A stretch of DNA of 64,000 bases from Zoogloeaceae bacterium (GTDB lineage: Bacteria; Pseudomonadota; Gammaproteobacteria; Burkholderiales; Rhodocyclaceae), in the NCBI GenBank assembly GCA_024235655.1, contig JACKLY010000001.1, forward strand, positions 496,001 through 560,000, written 5' to 3'. Shown here in pieces: positions 1 through 7,842 of the stretch. A program made the position numbers and the translations under genes. Positions within the stretch are counted from its first letter, which is position 1; every line of letters begins with the position of its first letter. The notes under the pieces were generated by a model. It worked only from the letters and a program-made list of their open reading frames with translations. It had not been told where the DNA came from and searched no databases.

Positions 1-2
1 TG

Positions 3-677
3 GGCGGTGACTACACCGCCAATGACGAATCCGGCGATGCCCACCGGTTTACGCAGTCACTGGCAGCGCTGGCGGCAGCACAAGGGGTGCAGTTTCTCTA
101 TGGGTCGAGTGTGGAGCGGATCGAGGCTGTGGGCGGCGAAGTGCAGGCCGTTCATGCCGGCGACCAGCGCCATGTTGCCGACGCCTATGTGCTGTCCTGC
201 GGTTCCTGGTCCGCACCCATGCTGGCTTCGCTGGGTATTCACCTGCCGGTCTATCCGGCCAAGGGCTACTCGGCAACCCTGACGCTTGCACCAGAGAGCA
301 TCGCGCCCAGCGTGAGCTTGACTGATGATGAGCACAAAATTGTTTTTTCCCGTCTCGGGCAACGACTGCGTATCGCCGGCACGGCCGAGTTCAACGGCTA
401 CAACACCGATCTTAATTCCGTGCGCTGCCAGGCCTTGCTGCGCCGGGCCAGTCAGCTGTTCCCGGAACTCAGGCCGCTTGGAGAGCCAGAGTTATGGGCC
501 GGATTGCGCCCGGCCACACCTTCCAATGTGCCCCTGATCGGTCGCAGCCGACTGGGCAACTTGTGGCTGAATACGGGCCACGGTACGCTGGGCTGGACCA
601 TGGCCTGTGGCTCTGGCGCGGCGCTTGCCGACCTGCTCTCCGGCCGCCGGCCAGAGCCAGACTTCACATTCTGCTGA
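3..677 (+). CDS. dadA: D-amino acid dehydrogenase, C-terminal part (partial)
   Basis: The reading frame is open from the left edge and ends at 677, giving the last 224 residues of a protein normally about 420 residues long. The partial sequence carries the DadA-type stretch GGDYTANDESGDAHRFTQ near its start and a C-terminal FAD-dependent oxidoreductase segment (WAGLRPATPSNVPLIG, then NTGHGTLGWTMACGSG). DadA is a membrane-associated flavoprotein that oxidatively deaminates D-amino acids, mainly D-alanine, and passes electrons to the quinone pool. The N-terminal FAD-binding GxGxxG lies outside the window. The next gene starts 45 bases downstream on the same strand. A related glycine/D-amino acid oxidase remains possible, but the motif set favours DadA. 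Confidence 0.85.
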   Translation, partial: GGDYTANDESGDAHRFTQSLAALAAAQGVQFLYGSSVERIEAVGGEVQAVHAGDQRHVADAYVLSCGSWSAPMLASLGIHLPVYPAKGYSATLTLAPESIAPSVSLTDDEHKIVFSRLGQRLRIAGTAEFNGYNTDLNSVRCQALLRRASQLFPELRPLGEPELWAGLRPATPSNVPLIGRSRLGNLWLNTGHGTLGWTMACGSGAALADLLSGRRPEPDFTFC

Positions 678-722
678 AAGCTGTGGCAGGGTGTGGGGAA
701 CCATCCCCGCCGAGTATTGTTC

Positions 723-1511
723 ATGTGGATCGACACACACTGCCATCTGGATGCCGCCGAATTTGCCCCTGACCGTGATCAGGTTGTGGCAGCCGCCCAT
801 GCGGCCGGCGTCTCGCGCATCATCGTGCCGGCCGTCGAACTGCACGGCTTTGCGGCAGTGCGCGATTGCTGTCAGCGATATGCCGGTTGCTTCCCGGCTT
901 ATGGCATTCACCCGATGTATACGCCGGCAGCGCAGGAGAGCGATCTGCAAGCTTTGCGCGAATGGCTGGAGAATGAACGGCCGCTTGCCGTCGGTGAAAT
1001 CGGGCTGGACTATTTTGTGCCCGGGCTGGATCGGGAACGCCAGCAATTCTTCTTCATCGAACAACTCAAGCTGGCGCGTGAATTCAACTTACCGGTGCTG
1101 CTGCATGTGCGTCGGGCAATCGACCTAGTGCTCAAGGCGTTGCGCCAGATCCGGGTGCCGGGCGGTATCGCCCATGCCTTCAACGGCAGTCGACAGCAGG
1201 CCGAGGTATTCATTGGCCTGGGCTTCAAGCTGGGCTTTGGCGGTGCCATGACCTGGCCGCGGGCGACGCACCTGCGTGAGTTGGCAAGCGGCTTGCCGGC
1301 CGATAGCCTGGTCCTGGAAACTGATGCACCGGACATGTCGCCAGTGTTTCTTGCGGTTCCGCCGGGCGGGCAACCGCAGAGACAGCGCAATGCGCCGGAA
1401 TATCTGCCCCGGATTGCCGAAACGCTGGCGCATCTTCGCGGTATCTCTCTGGCCGAGGTCGCCACGCTGAATCGGCGCAATGCCGAATCAGTCATGCCAT
1501 TGCTTCCTTGA
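723..1511 (+). CDS. TatD-family metal-dependent hydrolase (YjjV-like)
   Basis: A 262-residue TIM-barrel hydrolase of the TatD family. The N-terminal metal motif DTHCHLD (residues 4-10), the GEIGLDY segment, the AHAFNGS segment and the C-terminal ETDAPDM segment supply the expected His/Glu/Asp ligands. Family members act as metal-dependent 3'-5' exonucleases or D-aminoacyl-tRNA editing enzymes. The length and motif spelling look closest to YjjV. An in-frame GTG lies 30 bases upstream, but ATG at 723 puts the conserved DTHCHLD motif at the usual distance from the N terminus. No strong ribosome binding site is visible. It follows dadA on the same strand but the functions are unrelated. Confidence 0.85.
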   Translation: MWIDTHCHLDAAEFAPDRDQVVAAAHAAGVSRIIVPAVELHGFAAVRDCCQRYAGCFPAYGIHPMYTPAAQESDLQALREWLENERPLAVGEIGLDYFVPGLDRERQQFFFIEQLKLAREFNLPVLLHVRRAIDLVLKALRQIRVPGGIAHAFNGSRQQAEVFIGLGFKLGFGGAMTWPRATHLRELASGLPADSLVLETDAPDMSPVFLAVPPGGQPQRQRNAPEYLPRIAETLAHLRGISLAEVATLNRRNAESVMPLLP

Positions 1512-1825
1512 ATTCGCTCAGTTTTGGGGTGGGCTGCTCTGCCATTTCTTCCCCGAAAAAGTGCCAAGGTAAGAAACAGGTCTGCATTCCGTCAGAAGCC
1601 AGTGCTGATTGTTTCGCAGTTAGCCGGCGTCGCATGTATGCGCTCAGCATCCACCAAATATCACGCAATGATACTAATGGTGCGGGTTTGCCGTTTATTA
1701 GCTGTTTCTAACGCAAAAAACCGTACAAAACATGTGGAATTGGTTTTTGCTTGATGCGCATCAAAAAAAACCGGGACACATGGGTCTAAATTGAGAACCC
1801 TGTTCCGAAACCAGTTTGGTAGTTC
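1512..1825. other. Intergenic region upstream of nap, no gene seen
   Basis: A 314-base stretch between the TatD-family gene and napD. It is more AT-rich than its surroundings near its 3' end. Two short open frames exist here but lack coding character and ribosome binding sites. The only clear signal is the FNR-type palindrome at 1751-1764, with a TATAAT-like hexamer near 1785-1790, so the region is read as the nap promoter region. Confidence 0.7.
1751..1764 (+). promoter_or_regulatory. Perfect FNR/ANR-type box for the nap operon
   Basis: TTGATGCGCATCAA is an exact match to the TTGAT-N4-ATCAA consensus and a perfect palindrome. Its centre (1757.5) lies 27-33 bases upstream of a TATAAT-like TCTAAA at 1785-1790. 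This is the spacing expected for class II activation (site centred near -41.5), with transcription starting around 1797-1799, about 28 bases before napD. It implies anaerobic (FNR/ANR) or NO-responsive (DNR/NnrR) activation of napDAGHB; the sequence cannot tell these regulators apart. Confidence 0.85.
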
Positions 1826-2074
1826 ATGGATATCTCCAGTGTAATTGTTAGCGCCAAGACCGAAGACGGAGCAAGCGTTCGATCGCTCCTTGAGGCAACC
1901 CCTGGCGTCGAAGTGCATACGGTCGCGGAAGACGGGCGAATGATCGTGACGATCGAAGCCGACACCGAGAAAGACACCGTAAGAATTTACGAATTGATCA
2001 ATCTGATGCCGGGAGTCCTCTCGGTGTCGATGGTTTATCACCAAGTTGAATTAAATCCTGACGAGGAGGCCTGA
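1826..2074 (+). CDS. napD: NapD, chaperone for periplasmic nitrate reductase
   Basis: An 82-residue cytoplasmic protein of typical NapD length with a ferredoxin-like fold pattern. Residues 3-10 form the first strand (ISSVIVSA) and ISSVIV/PGV-type segments follow around LEATPGVEVH and LMPGVLSVSMVYH. NapD binds the twin-arginine signal peptide of NapA and holds back export until the molybdenum cofactor is inserted. It is first in the operon, with napA starting 3 bases after its stop. An FNR box lies about 60 bases upstream. Identity is strongly supported by position and length. Confidence 0.9.
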   Translation: MDISSVIVSAKTEDGASVRSLLEATPGVEVHTVAEDGRMIVTIEADTEKDTVRIYELINLMPGVLSVSMVYHQVELNPDEEA

Positions 2075-2076
2075 AA

Positions 2077-4599
2077 ATGAAACTGACACGACGCGACTTT
2101 ATCAAGAGCAACGCGGTTGCCGCGGCTGCTGCCACTGCCGGCATTTCCGTTCCTGGCGCCGTAATGGCGCAAGCGAAGGGCAAGGATGACGGCATTCGCT
2201 GGGACAAGGGTGCCTGCCGTTACTGCGGTACCGGTTGCGGCGTGCTGGTCGGGACCAAGGGTGGCCGCATCGTCGCCACGCAGGGTGACCCGGAAGCGCC
2301 GGTTAACCGTGGCCTGAACTGCATCAAGGGCTATTTCCTCGCCAAGATCCAGTACGGCAAGGACCGTCTGACGCAGCCGCTGCTGCGCATGAAGGACGGC
2401 AAGTTTGACAAGAATGGTGAATTCACGCCGATCACCTGGACACAAGCCTTCGACATCATGGAAGAGAAGGCCAAGGCAGCCCTCAAGAAGGGTGGCCCGC
2501 GCAACATCGGCATGTTCGGCTCAGGCCAATGGACGGTGTGGGAAGGTTATGCCGCGGCCAAGCTGATGAAGGCCGGCCTGCGCTCCAACAACATCGACCC
2601 GAATGCGCGTCACTGTATGGCCTCGGCTGTTGCCGGCTTCATGCGCACTTTCGGTATCGATGAGCCGATGGGCTGTTACGACGACCTCGAGCACGCCGAC
2701 GCATTCGTGCTGTGGGGCTCGAACATGGCCGAAATGCACCCGATCCTGTGGTCACGCCTGACCGACCGTCGCCTGACCGCCAAGCACGTCAAGGTGCATG
2801 TGCTGTCGACCTTCACGCACCGTTCGTGCGAACTGGCCGACAACGAACTGATCTTCAAGCCGCAGTCCGATCTGGCGATCCTCAACTACATCGCCAACTA
2901 CATCATCCAGACCGGTGCGGTTAACAAGGATTTCGTTGCCAATCACGTCAATTTCCGTAAGGGCGTTACTGACATCGGTTATGGCCTGCGTCCGAATCAC
3001 CCGCTGGAAAAAGTCGCGATGAACAACGGCTATCCGGGCGAGGATGGCAAGCCGAAGGGTAATCCGGGCGCTTCAGCTCCAATGACCTTTGATGAGTTTG
3101 CGGCCTTTGTTTCCGAGTACACCGTAGAAAAAGCATCCGAAATTTCCGGCGTACCAAAAGACAAGTTGGAGGCGCTGGCCAAAACCTACGCCGATCCGAA
3201 GACCAAGGTCACCTCGTTCTGGACCATGGGCTTCAACCAGCACACCCGTGGCACCTGGGTGAACAACATGATCTACAACGTCCATCTGCTGATGGGCAAG
3301 ATCTCCGAGCCGGGCAACAGCCCGTTCTCGCTGACCGGTCAGCCCTCGGCCTGCGGTACGGCACGCGAAGTCGGAACATTCGCCCACCGTCTGCCTGCCG
3401 ATATGGTGGTCAACAATCCGAAGCACCGTGAATTCTCAGAGCAGAAGTGGAAGCTGCCTGCCGGTACGATTCCGGACTGGGTTGGTGCGCACGCCGTGCT
3501 GCAATCGCGCCTGCTGAAGGATGGCAAGATCAACTTCTACTGGACGACCACGACCAACAACATGCAGGCCGGGCCGAACATCAATGATGAAATCTATCCA
3601 GGATGGCGCAATCCGGACAACTTCATTGTTGTTTCCGACTGCTACCCGACCGTTTCCGCCATGTCGGGCGACCTGATCCTGCCGTCCGCCATGTGGATGG
3701 AGAAGGAAGGTGCCTATGGCAACGCCGAGCGTCGTACCCAGTTCTGGCGCCAGCAGGTCAATGCGCCGGGTGAGGCCAAGTCTGATCTGTGGCAGTACAT
3801 CGAGTTCTCCAAGCGCTTCAAGACCGATGAAGTCTGGCCAGCCGAGATTCTCGACAAGAACCCGGAATACAAGGGTAAGACCCTGTACGAAGTGCTCTAC
3901 GCCAACGGCCAGGTAAACAAGTTCCCGCTGGAGCAGACGGCCAAGGGCTTCGAGAACAAGGAGTCGAAGGAAGTCGGTTTCTACCTGCAGAAAGGCCTGT
4001 TCGAGGAATATGCCACGTTTGGTCGCGGCAAGGCCCACGACCTTGGTGACTTTGACCTCTATCACAAGGCTCGTGGCCTGCGCTGGCCGGTGGTCGACGG
4101 CAAGGAAACGCTGTGGCGCTTCCGTGAAGGTTTTGATCCGTACGTCAAGGCTGGCGAAGGCGTCAAGTTCTACGGCAAGCCGGATGGCAAGGCAGTGATC
4201 TTTGCGCTGCCCTACGCGCCAGCTGCCGAAATGCCGGATAACGAGTTTGACCTGTGGTTGTGTACCGGTCGTGTGCTGGAGCACTGGCATACCGGTTCGA
4301 TGACTCGCCGCGTACCGGAGTTGTACAAGGCCGTGCCGGATGCCGTGGTCTTCATGAACCCGGCGGATGCCAAGAAACGTGGCCTCAATCGGAACGATGT
4401 GGTCAAGGTGGCTACCCGCCGCGGCGAGATCCAGTTGCGCGTCGAGACCAAGGGCCGTAACAAGCCACCAGTCGGCTTGGTGTTCGTGCCCTTCTTCGAC
4501 GAAATGCGCCTGGTCAACAAGCTGACGCTGGATGCCACGTGCCCGATCTCGAAAGAGACCGACTTCAAGAAGTGTGCATGTAAGGTGGTGAAGGCCTGA
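2077..4599 (+). CDS. napA: NapA, periplasmic nitrate reductase catalytic subunit
   Basis: An 840-residue molybdoenzyme that reduces nitrate to nitrite in the periplasm. The N terminus is a twin-arginine signal (TRRDFIK at residues 4-10) followed by an Ala-rich hydrophobic stretch and likely cleavage after AVMA. The [4Fe-4S] motif uses C47, C50, C54 and C82 (CRYCGTGC...NCIKGY). The molybdenum ligand is C180 in NARHCMASAVAGF. The C-terminal molybdopterin-dinucleotide region contains TGRVLEHWHTGSMTRR, typical of NapA. A strong ribosome binding site (gaggagg) precedes the ATG. Electrons should come through NapB. Length and motifs are complete with nothing unusual. Confidence 0.97.
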   Translation: MKLTRRDFIKSNAVAAAAATAGISVPGAVMAQAKGKDDGIRWDKGACRYCGTGCGVLVGTKGGRIVATQGDPEAPVNRGLNCIKGYFLAKIQYGKDRLTQPLLRMKDGKFDKNGEFTPITWTQAFDIMEEKAKAALKKGGPRNIGMFGSGQWTVWEGYAAAKLMKAGLRSNNIDPNARHCMASAVAGFMRTFGIDEPMGCYDDLEHADAFVLWGSNMAEMHPILWSRLTDRRLTAKHVKVHVLSTFTHRSCELADNELIFKPQSDLAILNYIANYIIQTGAVNKDFVANHVNFRKGVTDIGYGLRPNHPLEKVAMNNGYPGEDGKPKGNPGASAPMTFDEFAAFVSEYTVEKASEISGVPKDKLEALAKTYADPKTKVTSFWTMGFNQHTRGTWVNNMIYNVHLLMGKISEPGNSPFSLTGQPSACGTAREVGTFAHRLPADMVVNNPKHREFSEQKWKLPAGTIPDWVGAHAVLQSRLLKDGKINFYWTTTTNNMQAGPNINDEIYPGWRNPDNFIVVSDCYPTVSAMSGDLILPSAMWMEKEGAYGNAERRTQFWRQQVNAPGEAKSDLWQYIEFSKRFKTDEVWPAEILDKNPEYKGKTLYEVLYANGQVNKFPLEQTAKGFENKESKEVGFYLQKGLFEEYATFGRGKAHDLGDFDLYHKARGLRWPVVDGKETLWRFREGFDPYVKAGEGVKFYGKPDGKAVIFALPYAPAAEMPDNEFDLWLCTGRVLEHWHTGSMTRRVPELYKAVPDAVVFMNPADAKKRGLNRNDVVKVATRRGEIQLRVETKGRNKPPVGLVFVPFFDEMRLVNKLTLDATCPISKETDFKKCACKVVKA

Positions 4600-4685
4600 G
4601 TCAGGCCTTCCATGGAGCAATAAGGCAATCAGGGAGTGCCGGGGTGGGGTGAGGGAAGCCTCGCTCCACCCACCGGCTGACCGCC

Positions 4686-5708
4686 ATGGTAACGACCAAG
4701 CACAGTAATGCTTCCGCTCCGCACAAACCTGCCTCCGGGCAGGCGCGTCGCCAGTTCCTGCTGGATTCTGCACGTATGGCGTGTGGTGTCAGCATGCTGG
4801 GTTTGGGGCTTGGGCTTTACGCCAAGCAGTCAAAGGCCTTGCCTGCGTTGGCCGTACGGCCACCTGGGGCATTGCCGGAGGCGGATTTCCTTGGTGCGTG
4901 CATCCGTTGTGGGCTCTGCGTGCGTGATTGCCCCTATGACACCTTGAGCCTGGCCAAACCGGAAACGCCAGTAACCACAGGGACGCCATTCTTTACGGCG
5001 CGCAAGATACCCTGTGAGATGTGTGAGGACATACCCTGTGTCAAGGCGTGTCCGACGGGGGCGCTGGATCACGGGCTGACCGATATCAACAAGGCGAAGA
5101 TGGGCCTTGCGGTATTGGTGGATCACGAAACCTGCCTGAATTTCCTTGGGCTGCGCTGCGATGTCTGCTACCGCGTCTGCCCGGTAATCGACAAGGCGAT
5201 TACGCTGGAAATGTTGCCGAACACGCGTACCGGGCGGCATGCCATGTTTCTGCCGACCGTTCATTCCGAGCATTGCACGGGGTGTGGCAAATGCGAAGCA
5301 GCATGCGTGACCGAGGAGGCATCGATCAAGGTGTTCCCCGTGGCACTGGCCAAGGGGTCGCTGAGCAAGCATTACCGTCTGGGCTGGGAAGAGCAGCAAA
5401 AAGCAGGGGGGTCCTTGATCGACGAGAAGGGTATGGTCGACTTGCCTGACCGGATGCCGGAAGGTACCCGCCTGCCGGGGCATTTTGACCCAGGCAGCGG
5501 TGCAACGGCAGCGCCGGGTACGACGCAGGGCGACCTGCCGCCGGGGATGCCGGACAGTGCCGCCGGGTCGGTGCCGAGTGCGCCACCGGGCATGGGCGCC
5601 AGCAGTTCGCTTGCGCCTTCCCGTGTGCCATCATTGCCGCCGGGAATGCCGGGCTCTGTCGCCGGGCGGGTGCCCAGCCATCCTCCCGGGTTGGGAGGTG
5701 GCAAATGA
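4686..5708 (+). CDS. napG: NapG, periplasmic ferredoxin-type protein with an unusual Pro/Gly-rich tail
   Basis: A 340-residue protein. R21-R22 in ARRQFLLD begin a twin-arginine signal. Four Cys-rich clusters follow (CIRCGLCVRDCP at 72-83, CEMCEDIPCVKACP at 110-123, CLNFLGLRCDVCYRVCP at 150-166, CTGCGKCEAAC at 197-207), the four [4Fe-4S] sites of NapG. It works with NapH to move quinol electrons to NapC/NapB. Known NapG proteins are about 230-270 residues. Here residues 255-340 are an added low-complexity region rich in Pro, Gly, Ser and Met, containing two copies of a 21-residue unit (284-304 and 317-337). The gene overlaps napH by 4 bases. Family assignment is firm; the role of the tail is unknown. 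Confidence 0.92.
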   Translation: MVTTKHSNASAPHKPASGQARRQFLLDSARMACGVSMLGLGLGLYAKQSKALPALAVRPPGALPEADFLGACIRCGLCVRDCPYDTLSLAKPETPVTTGTPFFTARKIPCEMCEDIPCVKACPTGALDHGLTDINKAKMGLAVLVDHETCLNFLGLRCDVCYRVCPVIDKAITLEMLPNTRTGRHAMFLPTVHSEHCTGCGKCEAACVTEEASIKVFPVALAKGSLSKHYRLGWEEQQKAGGSLIDEKGMVDLPDRMPEGTRLPGHFDPGSGATAAPGTTQGDLPPGMPDSAAGSVPSAPPGMGASSSLAPSRVPSLPPGMPGSVAGRVPSHPPGLGGGK

Positions 5709-6607
5709 GCGCGAATCATGTCGGCGCCGATGCGCTGGCTGCCAAGGGCTGGTTTGGCGCTTATAAATGGCTGTTGCTGCGGCGAGTAACGCAGTTGGCC
5801 ATTCTGGGTTTGTTCCTGCTCGGGCCGCTGGCCGGAGTCTGGATCGTCAAGGGCAATCTTGCCTACAGCTACACGCTGGGCGTGTTGCCGCTGACGGATC
5901 CGTATGTTGCATTGCAGTCGCTGGTCACCGGCCACGTACCGGAAACACTGGGGATTGTCGGGGTTGTGATCGTGCTGGCGTTTTATCTGCTGGTCGGTGG
6001 GCGGGTGTACTGTGCCTGGGTCTGCCCGGTGAATATGGTCACCGATACCGCCGGCTGGTTACGGCGTCGCCTGGGGATCAAGGGTAGTGTGCATTTGTCG
6101 CGGAGTACGCGTTACTGGGTTCTGGCGATGACGCTGATCGGCTCGGCAGCGACGGGTGTGGTGTTGTGGGAGTTGATCAATCCGGTGTCGATGCTGCACC
6201 GTGGGCTGATCTTCGGTATGGGGCTGGCGTGGAGCGTTGTCCTTGCCGTATTTTTGTTTGACCTGTTTGTGATGAGTCGTGGCTGGTGTGGTCGTCTCTG
6301 CCCGGTTGGTGCCTTTTATGGCCTGATCGGTCGCTGGAGCCCGGTGCGTGTTTCCGCACCGGCACGCGCCGCCTGTAACGACTGCATGGACTGTTTTGAA
6401 GTGTGCCCCGAGCCGCAGGTGATCCGGCCTGCGTTGAAGGGTGAAGCAAATGGTGTCGGGCCGGTCATTCTGGCCCCCGCCTGTACCAATTGCGGGCGTT
6501 GCATTGATGTCTGCTCGAAGGATGTATTCAGTTTCGGATTGCGCTACAACAATGCCATGCCGATTGTCCGGCTGGACAACCCGATGGTTGCCCCGTCCGG
6601 GAAGTAA
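5705..6607 (+). CDS. napH: NapH, membrane quinol dehydrogenase component
   Basis: A 300-residue inner-membrane protein. Hydrophobic segments lie around residues 25-45, 75-100, 135-160 and 165-190. Two cytoplasm-facing motifs, CAWVCPVN and CGRLCPVG, are characteristic of NapH. The C-terminal half carries two ferredoxin-like motifs (CNDCMDCFEVCP and CTNCGRCIDVC) for [4Fe-4S] clusters. With NapG it forms an alternative quinol-oxidising route to the periplasmic reductase. The start ATG overlaps the napG stop (ATGA), indicating translational coupling. Downstream napB begins after 47 bases with its own ribosome binding site. Confidence 0.95.
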   Translation: MSANHVGADALAAKGWFGAYKWLLLRRVTQLAILGLFLLGPLAGVWIVKGNLAYSYTLGVLPLTDPYVALQSLVTGHVPETLGIVGVVIVLAFYLLVGGRVYCAWVCPVNMVTDTAGWLRRRLGIKGSVHLSRSTRYWVLAMTLIGSAATGVVLWELINPVSMLHRGLIFGMGLAWSVVLAVFLFDLFVMSRGWCGRLCPVGAFYGLIGRWSPVRVSAPARAACNDCMDCFEVCPEPQVIRPALKGEANGVGPVILAPACTNCGRCIDVCSKDVFSFGLRYNNAMPIVRLDNPMVAPSGK

Positions 6608-6654
6608 GGATTCGAGGATTTCATTTTTATCTTTTAGTGGAGGGAGAACCCATC

Positions 6655-7131
6655 ATGAAAAACACGCTGAAACTTTCGCTGGCCCTTGCGGCTACCTGTT
6701 TTGCCGCTGTGACCTTTGCAGCGGATGCCACAAAGTCGATGCGCGGCATTGATGTTGCCGCTCCCGATGCCGTGGCAGCAGAAAAGGAATATGTCGGCAA
6801 GCGCCCCGGTACGCAGGAACCGATTGCGCGTACCTTCAGCACGCAGCCGCCGGTGATTCCGCACACCATTGAAAACTTCGACGCAATCAATCTTGAAGAA
6901 AATCAGTGCCTGGATTGTCACAGTGCAGCCAACTACAAGAAAAAGAACGCACCGAAAGTGGGTGACAGTCATTTTGTCGATCGCAACGGCAAGAAACTGC
7001 CCGCTTCCTCTTCGGCGCGTTACAACTGCAACCAGTGCCATGTGCCGCAGGTCGATGCGCCACCGCTGGTGGAGAACGCCTTCCAGGGCGATGTGAAGAA
7101 AGCAGCGGCCAAGGCGACCAAGAAGAACTGA
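6655..7131 (+). CDS. napB: NapB, dihaem cytochrome c subunit of nitrate reductase
   Basis: A 158-residue periplasmic electron carrier that hands electrons to NapA. Residues 1-23 form a Sec signal peptide (KLSLALAATCFAAVTFA, then cleavage before ADATKS). Two c-type haem motifs are present: CLDCH at 85-89 and CNQCH at 125-129. TQPPVIPHTIENF and the motif order match NapB. A GTG lies 18 bases upstream in frame, but ATG 6655 sits 10 bases after the ggaggg ribosome binding site, so it was chosen. It is the last gene of napDAGHB and is followed by a strong terminator. Haem attachment would need the ccm system encoded at 21.9-28.6 kb. Confidence 0.95.
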   Translation: MKNTLKLSLALAATCFAAVTFAADATKSMRGIDVAAPDAVAAEKEYVGKRPGTQEPIARTFSTQPPVIPHTIENFDAINLEENQCLDCHSAANYKKKNAPKVGDSHFVDRNGKKLPASSSARYNCNQCHVPQVDAPPLVENAFQGDVKKAAAKATKKN

Positions 7132-7151
7132 TTGCCGGCTGCAGAAAGCGG

Positions 7152-7181
7152 ACGGGGCGCCTGCGGGCGCCCCGTTTTTTT
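7152..7181 (+). terminator. Rho-independent terminator after napB
   Basis: A perfect 10-bp GC-rich stem (7152-7161 with 7166-7175), loop TGCG, followed by a run of seven T residues. It ends the napDAGHB transcript. Confidence 0.9.
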
Positions 7182-7269
7182 GTGCCTGCTTTGAGTTGCC
7201 GGCTGTTTGCCGCAGAAGCTCGGTGCAAGCCAAAACGATGAAAGGCTGAAACCGCAAATGCCCGGGGTT

Positions 7270-7755
7270 TCAATCGATAGCAATGGCCTGGGTCGGGCAG
7301 GGCGCTACGCAGGCGCCACAGCCGGTGCACAGGCTGTCGTCGAGTGCCGGATGTGAAATTCCGCCCAGCTGAGGGCGAAAGCGGATGGCGCCAGCTTCAC
7401 ATTGCTCGCCGCAAATCCGGCATTCGATGTGCCTGGTGGCCAGGCAGGCCTCGCCGATATGCGCCTTGATCAGCCACGGCGCATGGTTTTCATCCTGTCG
7501 CAACAGTGCCTTCGGCTGGCAGGCGCTGACGCATTCAGCGCAAAAAGTACATTCGCCACGGCTGAAATCCACGGTCGGGTAGCCGCCATCGCCCTGGCGG
7601 ATGATGCGGGTGGGGCAGGCGCGGGCGCAGTCACCACAGCGTGTACAACGATTGGCAAACTCGGCTTCGACCAAGGCCCATGGCGGGCGCTGCTCGGCGA
7701 CATGGCGTGCCACACGGCCACGCAGGAAGTTTCGGCGGCTGCTCGGGTCAGTCAT
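7270..7755 (-). CDS. napF: NapF, cytoplasmic iron-sulfur protein
   Basis: A 161-residue ferredoxin-like protein with four Cys clusters (CTRCGDCARACP, CTFCAECVSACQ, CRICGEQCEAGA, CTGCGACVAPCP) typical of NapF. NapF acts in the cytoplasm and interacts with NapA during iron-sulfur cluster assembly or maturation. The N-terminal SSRRNFLRG is the usual NapF start and is not an export signal. An in-frame GTG lies 12 bases upstream; ATG 7755 was preferred. It runs convergently toward napB. The bidirectional terminator at 7781-7807 lies only 26 bases before its start, so it either depends on read-through or has a very compact promoter. Confidence 0.92.
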   Translation of the reverse strand: MTDPSSRRNFLRGRVARHVAEQRPPWALVEAEFANRCTRCGDCARACPTRIIRQGDGGYPTVDFSRGECTFCAECVSACQPKALLRQDENHAPWLIKAHIGEACLATRHIECRICGEQCEAGAIRFRPQLGGISHPALDDSLCTGCGACVAPCPTQAIAID

Positions 7756-7780
7756 TGCAGTTTCCACAAAAGCACAAATG

Positions 7781-7807
7781 AAAAAGGCGGGGTATCCCCG
7801 CCTTTTT
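7781..7807. terminator. Bidirectional terminator between the cytochrome gene and napF
   Basis: A perfect 12-bp stem (7781-7792 with 7796-7807), loop of three bases, with A5 on one side and T5 on the other, so it can function in both directions. For the - strand it follows the cytochrome gene at 7843-8697 and precedes napF. Confidence 0.85.
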
Positions 7808-7842
7808 CGTGTTGCCGGGAATCAAGATTCCCTCGCTGGCGA

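Noticed and set aside
1508..1754. Two short + strand frames in the nap promoter region
   Set aside because: No ribosome binding site, poor codon use and overlap with the FNR box region.
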